From contig NZ_CAKP01000138.1 of assembly GCF_000297115.1 (NCBI RefSeq), forward strand, positions 1-64,000: a stretch of DNA of 64,000 nucleotides, read 5' to 3'. Source of the stretch: Caloramator australicus RC3 (GTDB lineage: Bacteria > Bacillota > Clostridia > Clostridiales > Caloramatoraceae). Below the pieces are notes generated by a model. It was given only the letters and a program-made list of their open reading frames with translations. It did not search any database and had not been told where the DNA came from. The translations under genes were made by a program, and so were the position numbers. Shown here piece by piece: positions 8,730-17,584 of the stretch. Numbering within the stretch: position 1 is the first letter of the stretch; the number at the start of each line of letters is the position of its first letter.

Positions 8730-10586
8730 CTAAATTTCTTTTAAAATAGTGTTGTATAAGCCCTCAATATCCAAATTATACTTTTTGTAAAGTAAACTTA
8801 TATTCCCATGTGTTACAAACTCATCAGGATAACCAATGTTTCTAATTTTGCCTTTATAGTTTTTCTTTGCTGCATATTCAAGAACTGCAGAACCAAATCC
8901 TCCACTTAAATAATGATCTTCAATTGTAAAAATTATATTGTAATCTTTAAAAATCTCATCCAATAATTTATAATCTAATGGTTTTATAAACCTTGCATTA
9001 ATCAAAGTTGGAAAAATATCATGTTTATTTAGCTTTTCTATAACCAATTTAGCGTTTTGTGTTAATCTTCCTGTTGATATTATGCATACATCCTTGCCTA
9101 TAGTTAATTCTTCCCATTTCCCATAGTTTATCTCATCATACTTTTCAAATTGAACATTTAAATCTCCACCTCGTGGATATCGAATAGCAATTGGTCTATT
9201 AAAATCTATAGCCCATTTAATCATCATTTTAAACTCTTCTATATCCTTTGGAGATATTATAGTTAAATTTGGAATTACCCTCAAAAATGATATATCTAAA
9301 ATTCCCTGATGAGTTTCTCCATCCTCTCCAACAATTCCTGATCTATCTATTGCTAAAACCACAGGTAAGTTTTGAAGACAAATGTCATGAACAACTTGAT
9401 CATATGCTCGTTGAAGAAAGGTTGAATAAACAGCAAAGATAGGTTTTAAGCCCTGCGTTGCAAGCCCAGCTGCAAAGGTAGCAGCATGCTGTTCTGCTAT
9501 TCCAACATCAAAAAATCTGTCCTTAAAATGTTCTGAAAAGGGTTTTAACCCTGTTCCATCAGGCATTGCTGCAGTTATAGCGACTATTCTTTGATCTTCC
9601 TTTGCAAGTTTAATTAGCTCCTCACCAAAAACCTCAGAATATGTAATTTTAGATTGAGTAAAATTGTTTCCAGTTGCAACCTCAAAGGGCCCTACTCCAT
9701 GATAAACATCCGGTTGATCCTCTGCATAAATATATCCTTTTCCTTTTTTAGTAATAACATGAATTAATATTGGCCCCTTTAATTTTTTTGCTCTTTGAAA
9801 AACATCAAGTAAATTTTCAATATTATGCCCATCTATTGGTCCTAAATATGTAAATCCTAATTCTTCAAAAAGCATTCCAGGTATTACAAGTTGTTTAACT
9901 CCCTCTTTTATTTTTTCCATCGACTTATATATGTTATTACCCAAAGCAGGTATTTTTTTTACTAAAAGCTCTATATCATTTCTTATTGTTATATATTTTG
10001 GACTTGTTCTTATCTTACTTAAATACATAGCCAAACTTCCAACATTTTGTGAAATAGACATTTCATTGTCATTTAAAACCACAATAAGGTCGTTTTTTGA
10101 TGCCCCTGCATCATTTAACGCCTCAAGGGCCATACCTCCAGTTAAAGCACCATCTCCAATAACTGCAATAACATTAAATTTTTCTCCCTTTAAATCCCTC
10201 GCCTTGGCAATTCCAAGGGCAGCAGATATAGATGTGCTGCTATGACCCGCACCAAAAACATCATATTCACTTTCTTTTCGAGTAGTAAAACCACTCAAAC
10301 CACCATACGTTCTTAATGTATCAAATTTATCCTTACGTCCTGTTAAAATCTTATGAACATAACACTGATGTCCAACATCCCAAACAATCTTATCCTTAGG
10401 CAGATCAAAAATCCTATGTAAAGCTATTGTAAGCTCAACAACCCCTAAATTTGATGCTAAATGTCCCCCCGTTTTAGAAACTTTATCTATTAAAAATTTT
10501 CTTATCTCATTAGATAGAATATTTAATTCCTTTAAAGATAAATTTTTTAAATCTTTAGGATAATTTACCTTTTCTAGCACCGCCAT
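8730..10586 (-). CDS. dxs: 1-deoxy-D-xylulose-5-phosphate synthase
   Basis: Dxs condenses pyruvate with glyceraldehyde 3-phosphate using thiamine diphosphate, the first step of the MEP isoprenoid pathway. The 618-residue domain is complete. It starts MAVLEKVNYPKDL, has DVGHQCYVHKIL, the ThDP/Mg motif GDGALTGGMALEALNDAG, and IAEQHAATFAAGLA. An AGAGGT ribosome-binding site lies seven bases before the ATG at 10586, so separate initiation is expected. However, the upstream oapA frame reads into this ATG with no stop, so the annotated open frame is an 817-residue OapA-Dxs fusion. ispA lies upstream in the same operon. Confidence 0.95.
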   Translation of the reverse strand: MAVLEKVNYPKDLKNLSLKELNILSNEIRKFLIDKVSKTGGHLASNLGVVELTIALHRIFDLPKDKIVWDVGHQCYVHKILTGRKDKFDTLRTYGGLSGFTTRKESEYDVFGAGHSSTSISAALGIAKARDLKGEKFNVIAVIGDGALTGGMALEALNDAGASKNDLIVVLNDNEMSISQNVGSLAMYLSKIRTSPKYITIRNDIELLVKKIPALGNNIYKSMEKIKEGVKQLVIPGMLFEELGFTYLGPIDGHNIENLLDVFQRAKKLKGPILIHVITKKGKGYIYAEDQPDVYHGVGPFEVATGNNFTQSKITYSEVFGEELIKLAKEDQRIVAITAAMPDGTGLKPFSEHFKDRFFDVGIAEQHAATFAAGLATQGLKPIFAVYSTFLQRAYDQVVHDICLQNLPVVLAIDRSGIVGEDGETHQGILDISFLRVIPNLTIISPKDIEEFKMMIKWAIDFNRPIAIRYPRGGDLNVQFEKYDEINYGKWEELTIGKDVCIISTGRLTQNAKLVIEKLNKHDIFPTLINARFIKPLDYKLLDEIFKDYNIIFTIEDHYLSGGFGSAVLEYAAKKNYKGKIRNIGYPDEFVTHGNISLLYKKYNLDIEGLYNTILKEI

Positions 10587-11183
10587 TATTCTTACCTCTT
10601 TTTCTTTTGATTTTTTTCTTTTTAGTATTCCTTCTAAAAAATATCCAAAGTAAAAAACAATATTGTTAGCTTGAGTAAAAGCAAAATTTTTTCCTATAGC
10701 CTTTCCGCCAATTGTCAGTGCTGCAATAATTGAACTTATTATTAATGCTATTAATGACTTATTTATATAAAAAACGTAAACTGATAAATTAGCTGCTATT
10801 ACAGCACCAGTTGCTCCACTTATAATACCTACTATATCACCAATAACATCATTACAAAAATTTGAAACTCTATCTGCATTTCTAATAAGATAAACTGCCC
10901 AACTTGCCCCCTTAACCTTCCTCGATGCTAAGGAATGAAATGGTTCTTCATCAGCAGCAGTAACTGCAACACCTATGATATCAAAAAAAACACCAATTGA
11001 AATTATAAAAAGTAATAGGACGATCGCATTAAAAATGCTTACATTTGGAACTAAAAATTCAGTTAAGGAATTTATAACAAAAGAAATAATGAGAGTCCAA
11101 AAAATAATAACCAAAATCCATCTAATATTATTCTTATTATTAGTTTTTTTCTTATAAAGCTTAATTTTTTTATTTTTCCCCAT
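10587..11183 (-). CDS. oapA: OapA, OLE RNA-associated DUF21-like membrane protein (frame open into dxs)
   Basis: About 199 residues with four hydrophobic segments (roughly 22-42, 48-72, 108-130 and 132-155). They are separated by a conserved polar stretch (DEEPFHSLASRKVKGASW, then IRNADRVSNFCNDVIGD). This resembles the DUF21-type OLE-associated protein A, which holds OLE RNA at the membrane in a ribonucleoprotein complex. The identification rests mainly on its position 21 bases downstream of the OLE RNA and upstream of dxs. The frame has no stop before dxs. Removing one A from the A7 run at 10611-10617 would create TAA at 10592-10594, inside the dxs ribosome-binding region. AAAGGTG precedes the ATG. 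Confidence 0.82.
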
Positions 11184-11204
11184 GTCATCACCTTTATTTA
11201 ATTT

Positions 11205-11771
11205 AGGTGGCAGCAGGATGAGTTAAGTTTGCGGCTTAGGTCTAGCAGGCTTTCCCATTTTCAGACCCAGGCGTCGCCGCCTAGGCGGTTTCCCTTTAAC
11301 TGAAAATTCACACCGTTGCCGAATGTGAGGCTAGATTACCACTTAGTCCACACTGCAATCCCCATCCTGCCTCAAAACGAACAGTCTAGGAGCTTTCCTC
11401 GACGGCATCATCTATTCCTAGCCTCTTTTGCAAAAATGGTTTCCTATAGCGATAATCCATATTCTTAGGCCCTTATGAATATGGATCTGATCTATCCTCC
11501 ACCATTCTTGCTCAAGGCAGGCTACGCTGCACGCAGCTTAACACCGCTTTGCAGGTTTAATCCCTTGCCGTAGGTTTCCCCACGCACAAGGGTCTCCGCG
11601 GGGGTAGGGTCGATTGCGCATGCCATTGCGGTCGCCCCATCCCCCTTACTCCCAGCACCAACCCACCACTGGGCGTAGCGAGCCAGCACAAGGAACTTCA
11701 TCGATGTGCCCTTTAGCGGATTTTTAGCCCCGCCTTCAGAATAGACTAGCCGACTAGAATACTGCGCCACC
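11205..11771 (-). ncRNA. OLE RNA (ornate large extremophilic RNA)
   Basis: About 567 bases with no credible protein, and much richer in G+C than the flanking genes. The ends pair: AGGTGGCGCAGT at the 5' end (near 11771) with CCTGCTGCCACCT at the 3' end (near 11205). Many internal inverted repeats are visible, such as AATCCATATTC with GAATATGGAT. OLE RNAs are ~600-nt structured RNAs of extremophilic and anaerobic Firmicutes, typically encoded in an isoprenoid/xse/folD/nusB operon next to oapA. All these neighbours are here: xseA, xseB and ispA upstream, OapA and dxs downstream. The RNA begins right at the stop codon of the preceding PAP2-type gene. No covariance search could be run. Confidence 0.88.
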
Positions 11772-12208
11772 TATTTATAGTATAATCCAATTATTAGCCC
11801 CAATATTGCTCCAGCTAAAACCTCAATCGGAGTATGTCCTATTAACTCCTTTAATTTTTCTTGTTTTAGTTTATTATGCATTAGATCATCGATAATTCTA
11901 TTCAGAATTTCTGCTTGCTTACCTGCAGCCCTTCTAACACCTGCTGCATCATACATTACAACAAGTGCAAAACAAAAGGCAATAGCAAACTCAACACTAT
12001 CATAACCTTTTAAAGAACCTATTCTTGTCGCTAAGGCAACAACAAAAGCAGAGTGGGAACTTGGCATTCCGCCTGATCCAACCATTCTTGATAAATCAAT
12101 TTTCCTATGTTTTATAGAAACAATGATTACTTTTAAAAGTTGAGCAACAAACCATCCTAAAACAGCTGTAAGCAGCACTTCATTTCTTAGAATTTGAAGC
12201 AAACCCAC
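11771..12208 (-). CDS. Divergent PAP2 family (DUF212) membrane protein
   Basis: This 145-residue membrane protein is of the YuiD/DUF212 type, related to PAP2 phosphatases. It has a VGSGGMPSSHSAFVVALATRIG motif and three or four hydrophobic segments. Related phosphatases act on lipid phosphates, so a role in isoprenoid or undecaprenyl phosphate metabolism is plausible next to ispA and dxs, but this is inference. A GTG at 12208, with AGGTGG five bases upstream, is the better start. The GTG at 12217 directly follows the ispA stop. Its own stop abuts the 5' end of OLE RNA. Confidence 0.85.
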   Translation of the reverse strand: MGLLQILRNEVLLTAVLGWFVAQLLKVIIVSIKHRKIDLSRMVGSGGMPSSHSAFVVALATRIGSLKGYDSVEFAIAFCFALVVMYDAAGVRRAAGKQAEILNRIIDDLMHNKLKQEKLKELIGHTPIEVLAGAILGLIIGLYYK

Positions 12209-12217
12209 TTTTTCCAC

Positions 12218-13093
12218 CTAACTTTCACGATTCAAAAGGTATTTTGTTAAGTCTTTTAGAAATCCTGTATTATCTATTTTATTAGCAAGTTCTACAGCTT
12301 TCAAACTAAATTCCTTAGCTAATTCCCGCGATTTTTCCAAACCATATAAAGTTACATAGGTAGGTTTATTATTTTTCGCATCTTTTCCAACACTTTTACC
12401 TAATTTCTTCTCATCTCCTATAACATCAAGAATATCATCAACTATTTGGAAGGCTACACCAAGGTTTTTACTATATTCCCTTGTTATTTCTAAATATTCG
12501 TATCTATTTGCTATTATTGCCCCTACATTACATGAGGCTTCTATAAGCTTTCCAGTTTTCCTTTCATGCATTGAAACCAATAAATTCTCGTCTATAATAT
12601 TGCCAACGTTAGTAATATCTATAACTTGACCTCCAATCATTCCCGTAATGCCACTGGCTTTTGCTATCTCGAAGGCCGCATCTACAAATCTTTTGTCATT
12701 TTTTCTTTTAATAACTTTTAGCAATGTCTCAAATGCATAATTTAAAAGACCATCACCAGCTAAAATCGCAATAGCATCTCCATAAACTTTATGATTCGTT
12801 AATTTACCCCTTCTATAGTCATCATTATCCATTGCCGGTAAATCATCATGAATTAACGAGTATGTATGAATCATCTCAATGCTACAAGCAATATCCAATA
12901 CATCCTCCAAATTCCCCTCTAAAGCCTCACATACTGCAATGCATAAAATAGGCCTTATTCTTTTTCCTCCTGCAAACAAACTGTATTTCATTGCCTCTAT
13001 AATAATTTGAGGAGCATCAACATATGAAAGAAGTTCTTCAAGCCTTTTATTTATAAGTTGTTGTTTATCTTTAAGTGCTTTTTTAAAATCCAT
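12218..13093 (-). CDS. ispA: Polyprenyl synthetase (farnesyl diphosphate synthase type)
   Basis: This 291-residue enzyme joins isopentenyl diphosphate units to allylic diphosphates. Both aspartate-rich motifs are present: LIHDDLPAMDNDDYRRG near residues 80-96 and FQIVDDILDVIGD near 210-222. GGKRIRP binds substrate. The length and the short spacer after the first DD are those of bacterial FPP/GGPP synthases. AGGAGG precedes the ATG. It lies between xseB and the PAP2-like gene. With dxs in the same operon it places isoprenoid supply around the OLE RNA. Confidence 0.94.
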   Translation of the reverse strand: MDFKKALKDKQQLINKRLEELLSYVDAPQIIIEAMKYSLFAGGKRIRPILCIAVCEALEGNLEDVLDIACSIEMIHTYSLIHDDLPAMDNDDYRRGKLTNHKVYGDAIAILAGDGLLNYAFETLLKVIKRKNDKRFVDAAFEIAKASGITGMIGGQVIDITNVGNIIDENLLVSMHERKTGKLIEASCNVGAIIANRYEYLEITREYSKNLGVAFQIVDDILDVIGDEKKLGKSVGKDAKNNKPTYVTLYGLEKSRELAKEFSLKAVELANKIDNTGFLKDLTKYLLNRES

Positions 13094-13094
13094 C

Positions 13095-13334
13095 TTATTC
13101 CTCCTCGAGTTTAAACTCCTCTTCTGTTACTTCACCATTTTGACCCTTCAATATAATATTGATCTGTCTTTCAGCTTCATCAAGTTTTTTATTGCAATAA
13201 TCTGAAAGCTCAATTCCTTCTTTAAACAATTTTAGTGACTCATCTAAAGATAAACTATCACTCTCTAATTTTTTTACAATATCCTCCAGCCTTTTTATCG
13301 CCTCTTCAAAGTTCAAATTAATCTGTTCCTTCAT
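13095..13334 (-). CDS. xseB: Exodeoxyribonuclease VII small subunit
   Basis: The 79-residue XseB subunit has the family pattern FEEAIKRLEDIVKKLES, then LSLDESLKLFKEGIEL, an all-helical chain. With XseA it forms exonuclease VII, which degrades single-stranded DNA. The ATG at 13334 overlaps the xseA stop by four bases (ATGA), and GGAGGT lies in front. A start further upstream would add residues that do not belong to the family. Confidence 0.94.
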   Translation of the reverse strand: MKEQINLNFEEAIKRLEDIVKKLESDSLSLDESLKLFKEGIELSDYCNKKLDEAERQINIILKGQNGEVTEEEFKLEEE

Positions 13335-14605
13335 AAATTTACCTCCATCTTCTCTAGAACATCGCAATTTAATTTTCCATCATTAAGATGTAAAACTATT
13401 TTATCTCCTATTTCTACTTCATTAATACTCTTAACTATATTATCATCCTTTTGAACAAAGGCATAACCCCTAGTTAATATTTTTAATGGGCTCAAAGCGT
13501 CCAGCTTACCAACCAAAGCAGAAAAATCTCCTTTGCGTTTTGACAAAATATTTTTTCCTATATTACTAATTTTGGTCTTTTCTAAATCCAATTTTCTTTT
13601 TTGTTCATCAATTTTTCTAGTTACAATATGAATAAGTTTATTATGCAAATTATCAATATACTGGACATTTTGGACAATCCAATTGTTAGGTGAATAGCTT
13701 AAAAGCTTTTGATTTAAAGTTTCAATAAACATTTGATTCCCTTTAATTTTGTTTTTTAAAGACCTATATAAAGCTTCTTGATAACTATTTATCTTAAATT
13801 TTAATTCATCAAATCTTGGAACTGCAATTTCTGCAGCATGGGATGGAGTTGATGCCCTTACATCAGCAACAAAATCTGCAATTGTATAATCAGTTTCATG
13901 TCCCACTGCTGAAATTACAGGAATCCTACTTTCAAATATTGCTCTTGCCACAATTTCCTCATTAAAAGCCCAAAGCTCCTCTATTGAGCCTCCACCTCTT
14001 CCTATTATTATAACATCTATGTCATCTCGCGTATTAAAATATCTTATCCCTTCAACTATGCTTTCAGCAGCTCCATCTCCTTGAACCTTTGCAGGATAAA
14101 GAAGAATACTAATTCCACAAAAGCGTTTTGAGGATACATTAATAATATCTCTAATGACAGCACCTGTGCTAGATGTTACTACTCCAATCTTTCTTGGGAA
14201 AACTGGCAGTTTCTTCTTGTATTTTTCATCAAAAAGTCCTTCCTTTAGTAATTTTTCCTTCAATTGTTCAAATGCAAGATAAAGGCTTCCATACCCATCG
14301 GGTTCCAACTTGCTACAATAAAGCTGGTACTGCCCATCCCTCTCATATACAGTCACAGAACCATAGGCAATTATGTTCATCCCATCCTCTGGCATAAATT
14401 TTAGTCTAGAACTATATCCCTTAAACATAACGCATTTTATTTTTGCTTCATTATCTTTTAAAGTAAAATACATATGTCCTGAAGAATGTAATTTAAAATT
14501 TGATACTTCTCCCTTTACTATTACATCATTTAGCACTTCATCAAAGTCAAACACTTCTTTTATATATCTTGTTAACTGACTTACACTGAAAATCAAATTA
14601 TCCAT
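13331..14605 (-). CDS. xseA: Exodeoxyribonuclease VII large subunit
   Basis: The 424 residues show an N-terminal OB fold (residues about 5-100, VKGEVSNFKLHSSGHMYFTL) and the catalytic region with GVVTSSTGAVIRDI, RGGGSIEELWAFN and SAVGHETDYTIADFVADVRASTPS. A helical region precedes the C-terminal segment YAFVQKD. This is the catalytic and DNA-binding subunit of exonuclease VII. It overlaps folD by eight bases upstream and xseB by four downstream, so translation is probably coupled. Confidence 0.95.
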   Translation of the reverse strand: MDNLIFSVSQLTRYIKEVFDFDEVLNDVIVKGEVSNFKLHSSGHMYFTLKDNEAKIKCVMFKGYSSRLKFMPEDGMNIIAYGSVTVYERDGQYQLYCSKLEPDGYGSLYLAFEQLKEKLLKEGLFDEKYKKKLPVFPRKIGVVTSSTGAVIRDIINVSSKRFCGISILLYPAKVQGDGAAESIVEGIRYFNTRDDIDVIIIGRGGGSIEELWAFNEEIVARAIFESRIPVISAVGHETDYTIADFVADVRASTPSHAAEIAVPRFDELKFKINSYQEALYRSLKNKIKGNQMFIETLNQKLLSYSPNNWIVQNVQYIDNLHNKLIHIVTRKIDEQKRKLDLEKTKISNIGKNILSKRKGDFSALVGKLDALSPLKILTRGYAFVQKDDNIVKSINEVEIGDKIVLHLNDGKLNCDVLEKMEVNL

Positions 14606-15446
14606 ATATTCCCGCTGCCTCCAGAACGTTTTCTATCAGCATTGTTGTAGTCATCGAACCTACGCCACCTGGAACAGGAGTTATCATAGAAGCTTTTTTT
14701 ACTACATTTTCAAAATCCACATCTCCTACAAGCTTTTCCTCTACCAAAGTTGTTCCAGCATCAATGACTACAGCACCTTCTTTAATCATATCTGCAGTTA
14801 TCAATTTAGGTTTACCAACAGCACTTATAACAATGTCTGATTCTAACAAAATATCCTTTAAATTTTTAGTCTTAGAATGGCAAATAGTTACTGTTGCATC
14901 ATTGTGGAGCATCAAAGCAGCAACTGGCTTTCCAACGATATTGCTTCTTCCAACTACTGCAGCCCTTGCACCTTTTATTTCAATTTGCATTTCCTTTAAA
15001 ATTCTTAGTATGCCTTTAGGAGTGCAGGGCATTAAACATCTTTCCCCTCTATAAAGTTTTCCTGCATTGATAGGGTTAAAACAATCAACATCCTTATTTA
15101 CTGCTATTGCATTAGCTATTTTGTCTTCATCAATATGTTTTGGCAATGGAACTTGGACCAAAATCCCATGAACAGTTTCATCATCATTCAATTTTTTAAT
15201 CAAATCGAGTAGTTCTTTTTCCGAGGTACTTTCAGGCAATTCATATGTAATGGATTTTAGTCCTGCCTCAATACAAACCTTTTCTTTATTTCTAACATAA
15301 GAGACAGATGCAGGATCTCCGCCGACTATAATAGTCGCTAAGCATAGTTTTTGTCCATTCTTATCCTCATACTGTCTAATTTTAACCTTTAACTCTTCCC
15401 TTATGTTTTTAGCTATTGATTTACAATCTATTATTAAGGCTGCCAT
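14598..15446 (-). CDS. folD: Bifunctional methylenetetrahydrofolate dehydrogenase/cyclohydrolase FolD
   Basis: FolD oxidises 5,10-methylene-THF with NADP and hydrolyses the product to 10-formyl-THF. The 282 residues include SYVRNKEKVCIEAG (with the catalytic Tyr-x3-Lys), VQVPLPKHID, the nucleotide-binding GRSNIVGKPVA, and the C-terminal signature TPVPGGVGSMTT. The start follows AAGGGGG. Its first base overlaps the stop of the TsaD-like gene. It is part of the nusB-folD-xse-ispA operon. Confidence 0.96.
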   Translation of the reverse strand: MAALIIDCKSIAKNIREELKVKIRQYEDKNGQKLCLATIIVGGDPASVSYVRNKEKVCIEAGLKSITYELPESTSEKELLDLIKKLNDDETVHGILVQVPLPKHIDEDKIANAIAVNKDVDCFNPINAGKLYRGERCLMPCTPKGILRILKEMQIEIKGARAAVVGRSNIVGKPVAALMLHNDATVTICHSKTKNLKDILLESDIVISAVGKPKLITADMIKEGAVVIDAGTTLVEEKLVGDVDFENVVKKASMITPVPGGVGSMTTTMLIENVLEAAGIYG

Positions 15447-16369
15447 TATATTTCCCCCTTTAATATTTTATTTAATCCAATATATGCTACCCCAACTGCA
15501 TTATCTGAAGCAAATCTTTTATTGGAAAAATAAATATTATTACCAAAGATCTTTTCTAACCTTCCTCTTAAAAATTCGCTTGAAGCAACACCTCCTAATA
15601 AAAGTATAGGCAATTTATATTCAATTATCAAATTGTTTATTAATTTTTCCAAAGTTTTAGCTACACAAGTCATAGCTGCATGTGCTATTTCTTCTTTTGA
15701 TTTAGCTTCAGCTATATACTTTAACGCTAAGGTCTCTTGCCCCGAAAAATTAAAATCAAATCCATCTACCTTGGATGGTATTCTTAAAGGGCTATTTCTT
15801 ACACCCATAGCTAATTGATCTAAATATTTTCCTGCTGGAAAATCAAATCCAAGTGCCACTCCTATCCTGTCTAAAAATTGACCTATACTTATATCCCTTG
15901 TTCCGCCAATCTTTTTTATTGTATAATCTATAAATCTATCAACCATCAAAACTTCAGAAGTTCCTCCTGAAATATGTAAAGCTATAAAACGTTTTAAATT
16001 GAGATTAGCTGTCCTTATTGCAGCTTCAATATGTCCCTCTTGATGGGTGGTAAAAAATAATGGAATTGAATTAGTAACAGATATCACCCTCCCAAAGGAT
16101 TCTCCTGCCCTAAATACGGGCATATATGACCCCTCCACAGGTCTTGGTGCTATGCTTACACAAACAGCATCTAAATTGCTGCAACTTAAATCTTCAAATA
16201 ACGTAGGCAAATTCATTACATGTTGAAAAAGGGCTTCAGATTGCCTTAAGCCCCTTTCACCCATCTTAACATTTAAAATTTTTCTTGAATCTAATTCTAT
16301 TCCATTTTCACTAACGACTGCAATTGAAGTTGTATAATTGCTTGTATCAATTCCTAAAACTCTAACCAT
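15446..16369 (-). CDS. TsaD/Kae1-like ASKHA protein (second, non-canonical paralogue type)
   Basis: The 307 residues have the ASKHA fold of TsaD, with LGIDTSNYTTSIAVV at the N-terminus, THQEGHIEAA retaining an H-x3-H metal pair, HISGGTSEVLMV and LLLGGVASS. The overall sequence, including GERGLRQSEALFQHV, looks more diverged than a housekeeping TsaD. Proteins like this occur in Clostridia in the nusB-folD operon, separate from the tsaB/tsaE-linked enzyme. A role in tRNA modification or peptidase-like activity is not shown. The ATG at 16369 follows GAGGAG and overlaps nusB by eight bases. Confidence 0.8.
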   Translation of the reverse strand: MVRVLGIDTSNYTTSIAVVSENGIELDSRKILNVKMGERGLRQSEALFQHVMNLPTLFEDLSCSNLDAVCVSIAPRPVEGSYMPVFRAGESFGRVISVTNSIPLFFTTHQEGHIEAAIRTANLNLKRFIALHISGGTSEVLMVDRFIDYTIKKIGGTRDISIGQFLDRIGVALGFDFPAGKYLDQLAMGVRNSPLRIPSKVDGFDFNFSGQETLALKYIAEAKSKEEIAHAAMTCVAKTLEKLINNLIIEYKLPILLLGGVASSEFLRGRLEKIFGNNIYFSNKRFASDNAVGVAYIGLNKILKGEI

Positions 16370-16778
16370 ACAAGCCAATCTCCTCAACAACTTTAGCTAA
16401 TACCCCATTAATAAATGCCGGTGACTGGTCAGTTCCATATATCTTTGCAAGTTCAACAGCCTCATTTATTGCAACCGGAGTAGGCACATCTTCTCTTTCC
16501 ATTATTTCATATATAGCAAGTCTCATTATCGATAGATCCACCTTAGCTAATCTGTTAAGTTTCCACCCATGCGCATGCTTGTCAATCAATTCATCAATTT
16601 TAGCTAAATTTTTTTCTACTCCATAAACGCAATCCTTTATGTATTCAATATCTTCATTAGAGAATTTTAATTCATTGTTATCAAAAAAGTCCCTAATTAT
16701 CTCATCTGCTGGATAATTTGTCAATTCCATCTGGTAAATTAACGTCATAGCTTTTTCCCTTGCATTTTTTCTTCCCAT
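16362..16778 (-). CDS. nusB: Transcription antitermination protein NusB
   Basis: NusB binds boxA RNA together with S10 (NusE) and supports rRNA antitermination. The 138-residue all-helical protein starts MGRKNAREKAMTLIYQME and contains PTPVAINEAVELAKIYG and the typical ending FINGVLAKVVEE. The ATG at 16778 has GGAGGA six bases upstream. The ATG two codons earlier touches that site. DUF2273 lies upstream and the TsaD-like gene overlaps downstream. Confidence 0.95.
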   Translation of the reverse strand: MGRKNAREKAMTLIYQMELTNYPADEIIRDFFDNNELKFSNEDIEYIKDCVYGVEKNLAKIDELIDKHAHGWKLNRLAKVDLSIMRLAIYEIMEREDVPTPVAINEAVELAKIYGTDQSPAFINGVLAKVVEEIGLYG

Positions 16779-16793
16779 GATCATTCCTCCATA

Positions 16794-17015
16794 TTATCTC
16801 CAGGTGTTTAATATATTTTGTATGTCATTTAGAAGATTTTCATTATTATCTATCTTCTTACCTATATAATAACCAAAAAATATGCAAATAACAATAAAAA
16901 TAGTTTTAAAAAAGCCTATAACAAGGACAAGAATAGAAAATAATAAACCTAAAAGGGTTCCTATAAATTTACCCGTATGGTTTTTAAACAAATTGATTAA
17001 ATATTCTTTCCACAT
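16794..17015 (-). CDS. DUF2273 small membrane protein of the Asp23 group
   Basis: This 73-residue protein has two hydrophobic segments (about residues 14-31 and 33-50, GKFIGTLLGLLFSILVLVIG and IFIVICIFFGYYIG) and a GKKIDNNENLLNDI tail. That is the DUF2273 pattern. It follows amaP and asp23, the standard order in Firmicutes, and probably works with them at the envelope. The ATG at 17015 has AGAGGG in front. Residues upstream of it are not conserved-looking. Confidence 0.85.
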   Translation of the reverse strand: MWKEYLINLFKNHTGKFIGTLLGLLFSILVLVIGFFKTIFIVICIFFGYYIGKKIDNNENLLNDIQNILNTWR

Positions 17016-17025
17016 AACTATCCCT

Positions 17026-17559
17026 CTATTCCATTCGAAGCTTCGTATTGCTTGCAATTTCATCTACAATTACCTTAACTTCAGCAACAGGGATCTCAGC
17101 AACAGACTCTAGGTAGGTTTTTGTAGCCGTTTGAACTTGTAATACTAAATTGGGAATGTTGTGATCCGGAAATACTATGGCTTTAATCATTACACTTAAT
17201 TTATCTTTGTTGGGTTTTAGAAACACCTTAAAATCCTTTAATCCTTTTACGTCACTTAGTGATTTCGAAATTAATGCTTTTATAGCTTCATTTGATATAA
17301 TAAGTTCTCCTTCAGAAGTATATCTTGAAACACCAAGCTTAAAATTTTCCCTCTTAAAAAGATTTAATAAAACAATTAAATTTATAACTAAAACTATAAA
17401 GGCGAAAATAGTCACATAAAAATTTTTATTAGCTTCCTTAACAAAGCTTACAATAAAATCATTAGATAAAATATTTAAAGGCATCAACCCTACGACAAAA
17501 ACTAAAATAGAAGTTATTATTAAATAAAAAAACAGAAAAAATTTGTTTAAACTGTTCAT
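17026..17559 (-). CDS. amaP: Alkaline shock response membrane anchor protein AmaP
   Basis: AmaP anchors Asp23 at the membrane. The 177-residue protein has two N-terminal transmembrane helices (about residues 6-28 and 46-68) and a cytosolic C-terminal domain with GELIISNEAIKALISKSLSD. The start is the ATG at 17559, eight bases after GGGAG. The GTG at 17568 overlaps this site. asp23 lies upstream, separated by a long perfect hairpin, and DUF2273 lies downstream. Confidence 0.88.
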   Translation of the reverse strand: MNSLNKFFLFFYLIITSILVFVVGLMPLNILSNDFIVSFVKEANKNFYVTIFAFIVLVINLIVLLNLFKRENFKLGVSRYTSEGELIISNEAIKALISKSLSDVKGLKDFKVFLKPNKDKLSVMIKAIVFPDHNIPNLVLQVQTATKTYLESVAEIPVAEVKVIVDEIASNTKLRME

Positions 17560-17584
17560 TCGTAACACTCCCTATTCATAAATT

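Noticed and set aside
11522-11770. Open frame of 82 codons on the minus strand inside the OLE region
   Set aside because: It lies in the structured RNA, has no ribosome-binding site and its composition follows the G+C-rich RNA.
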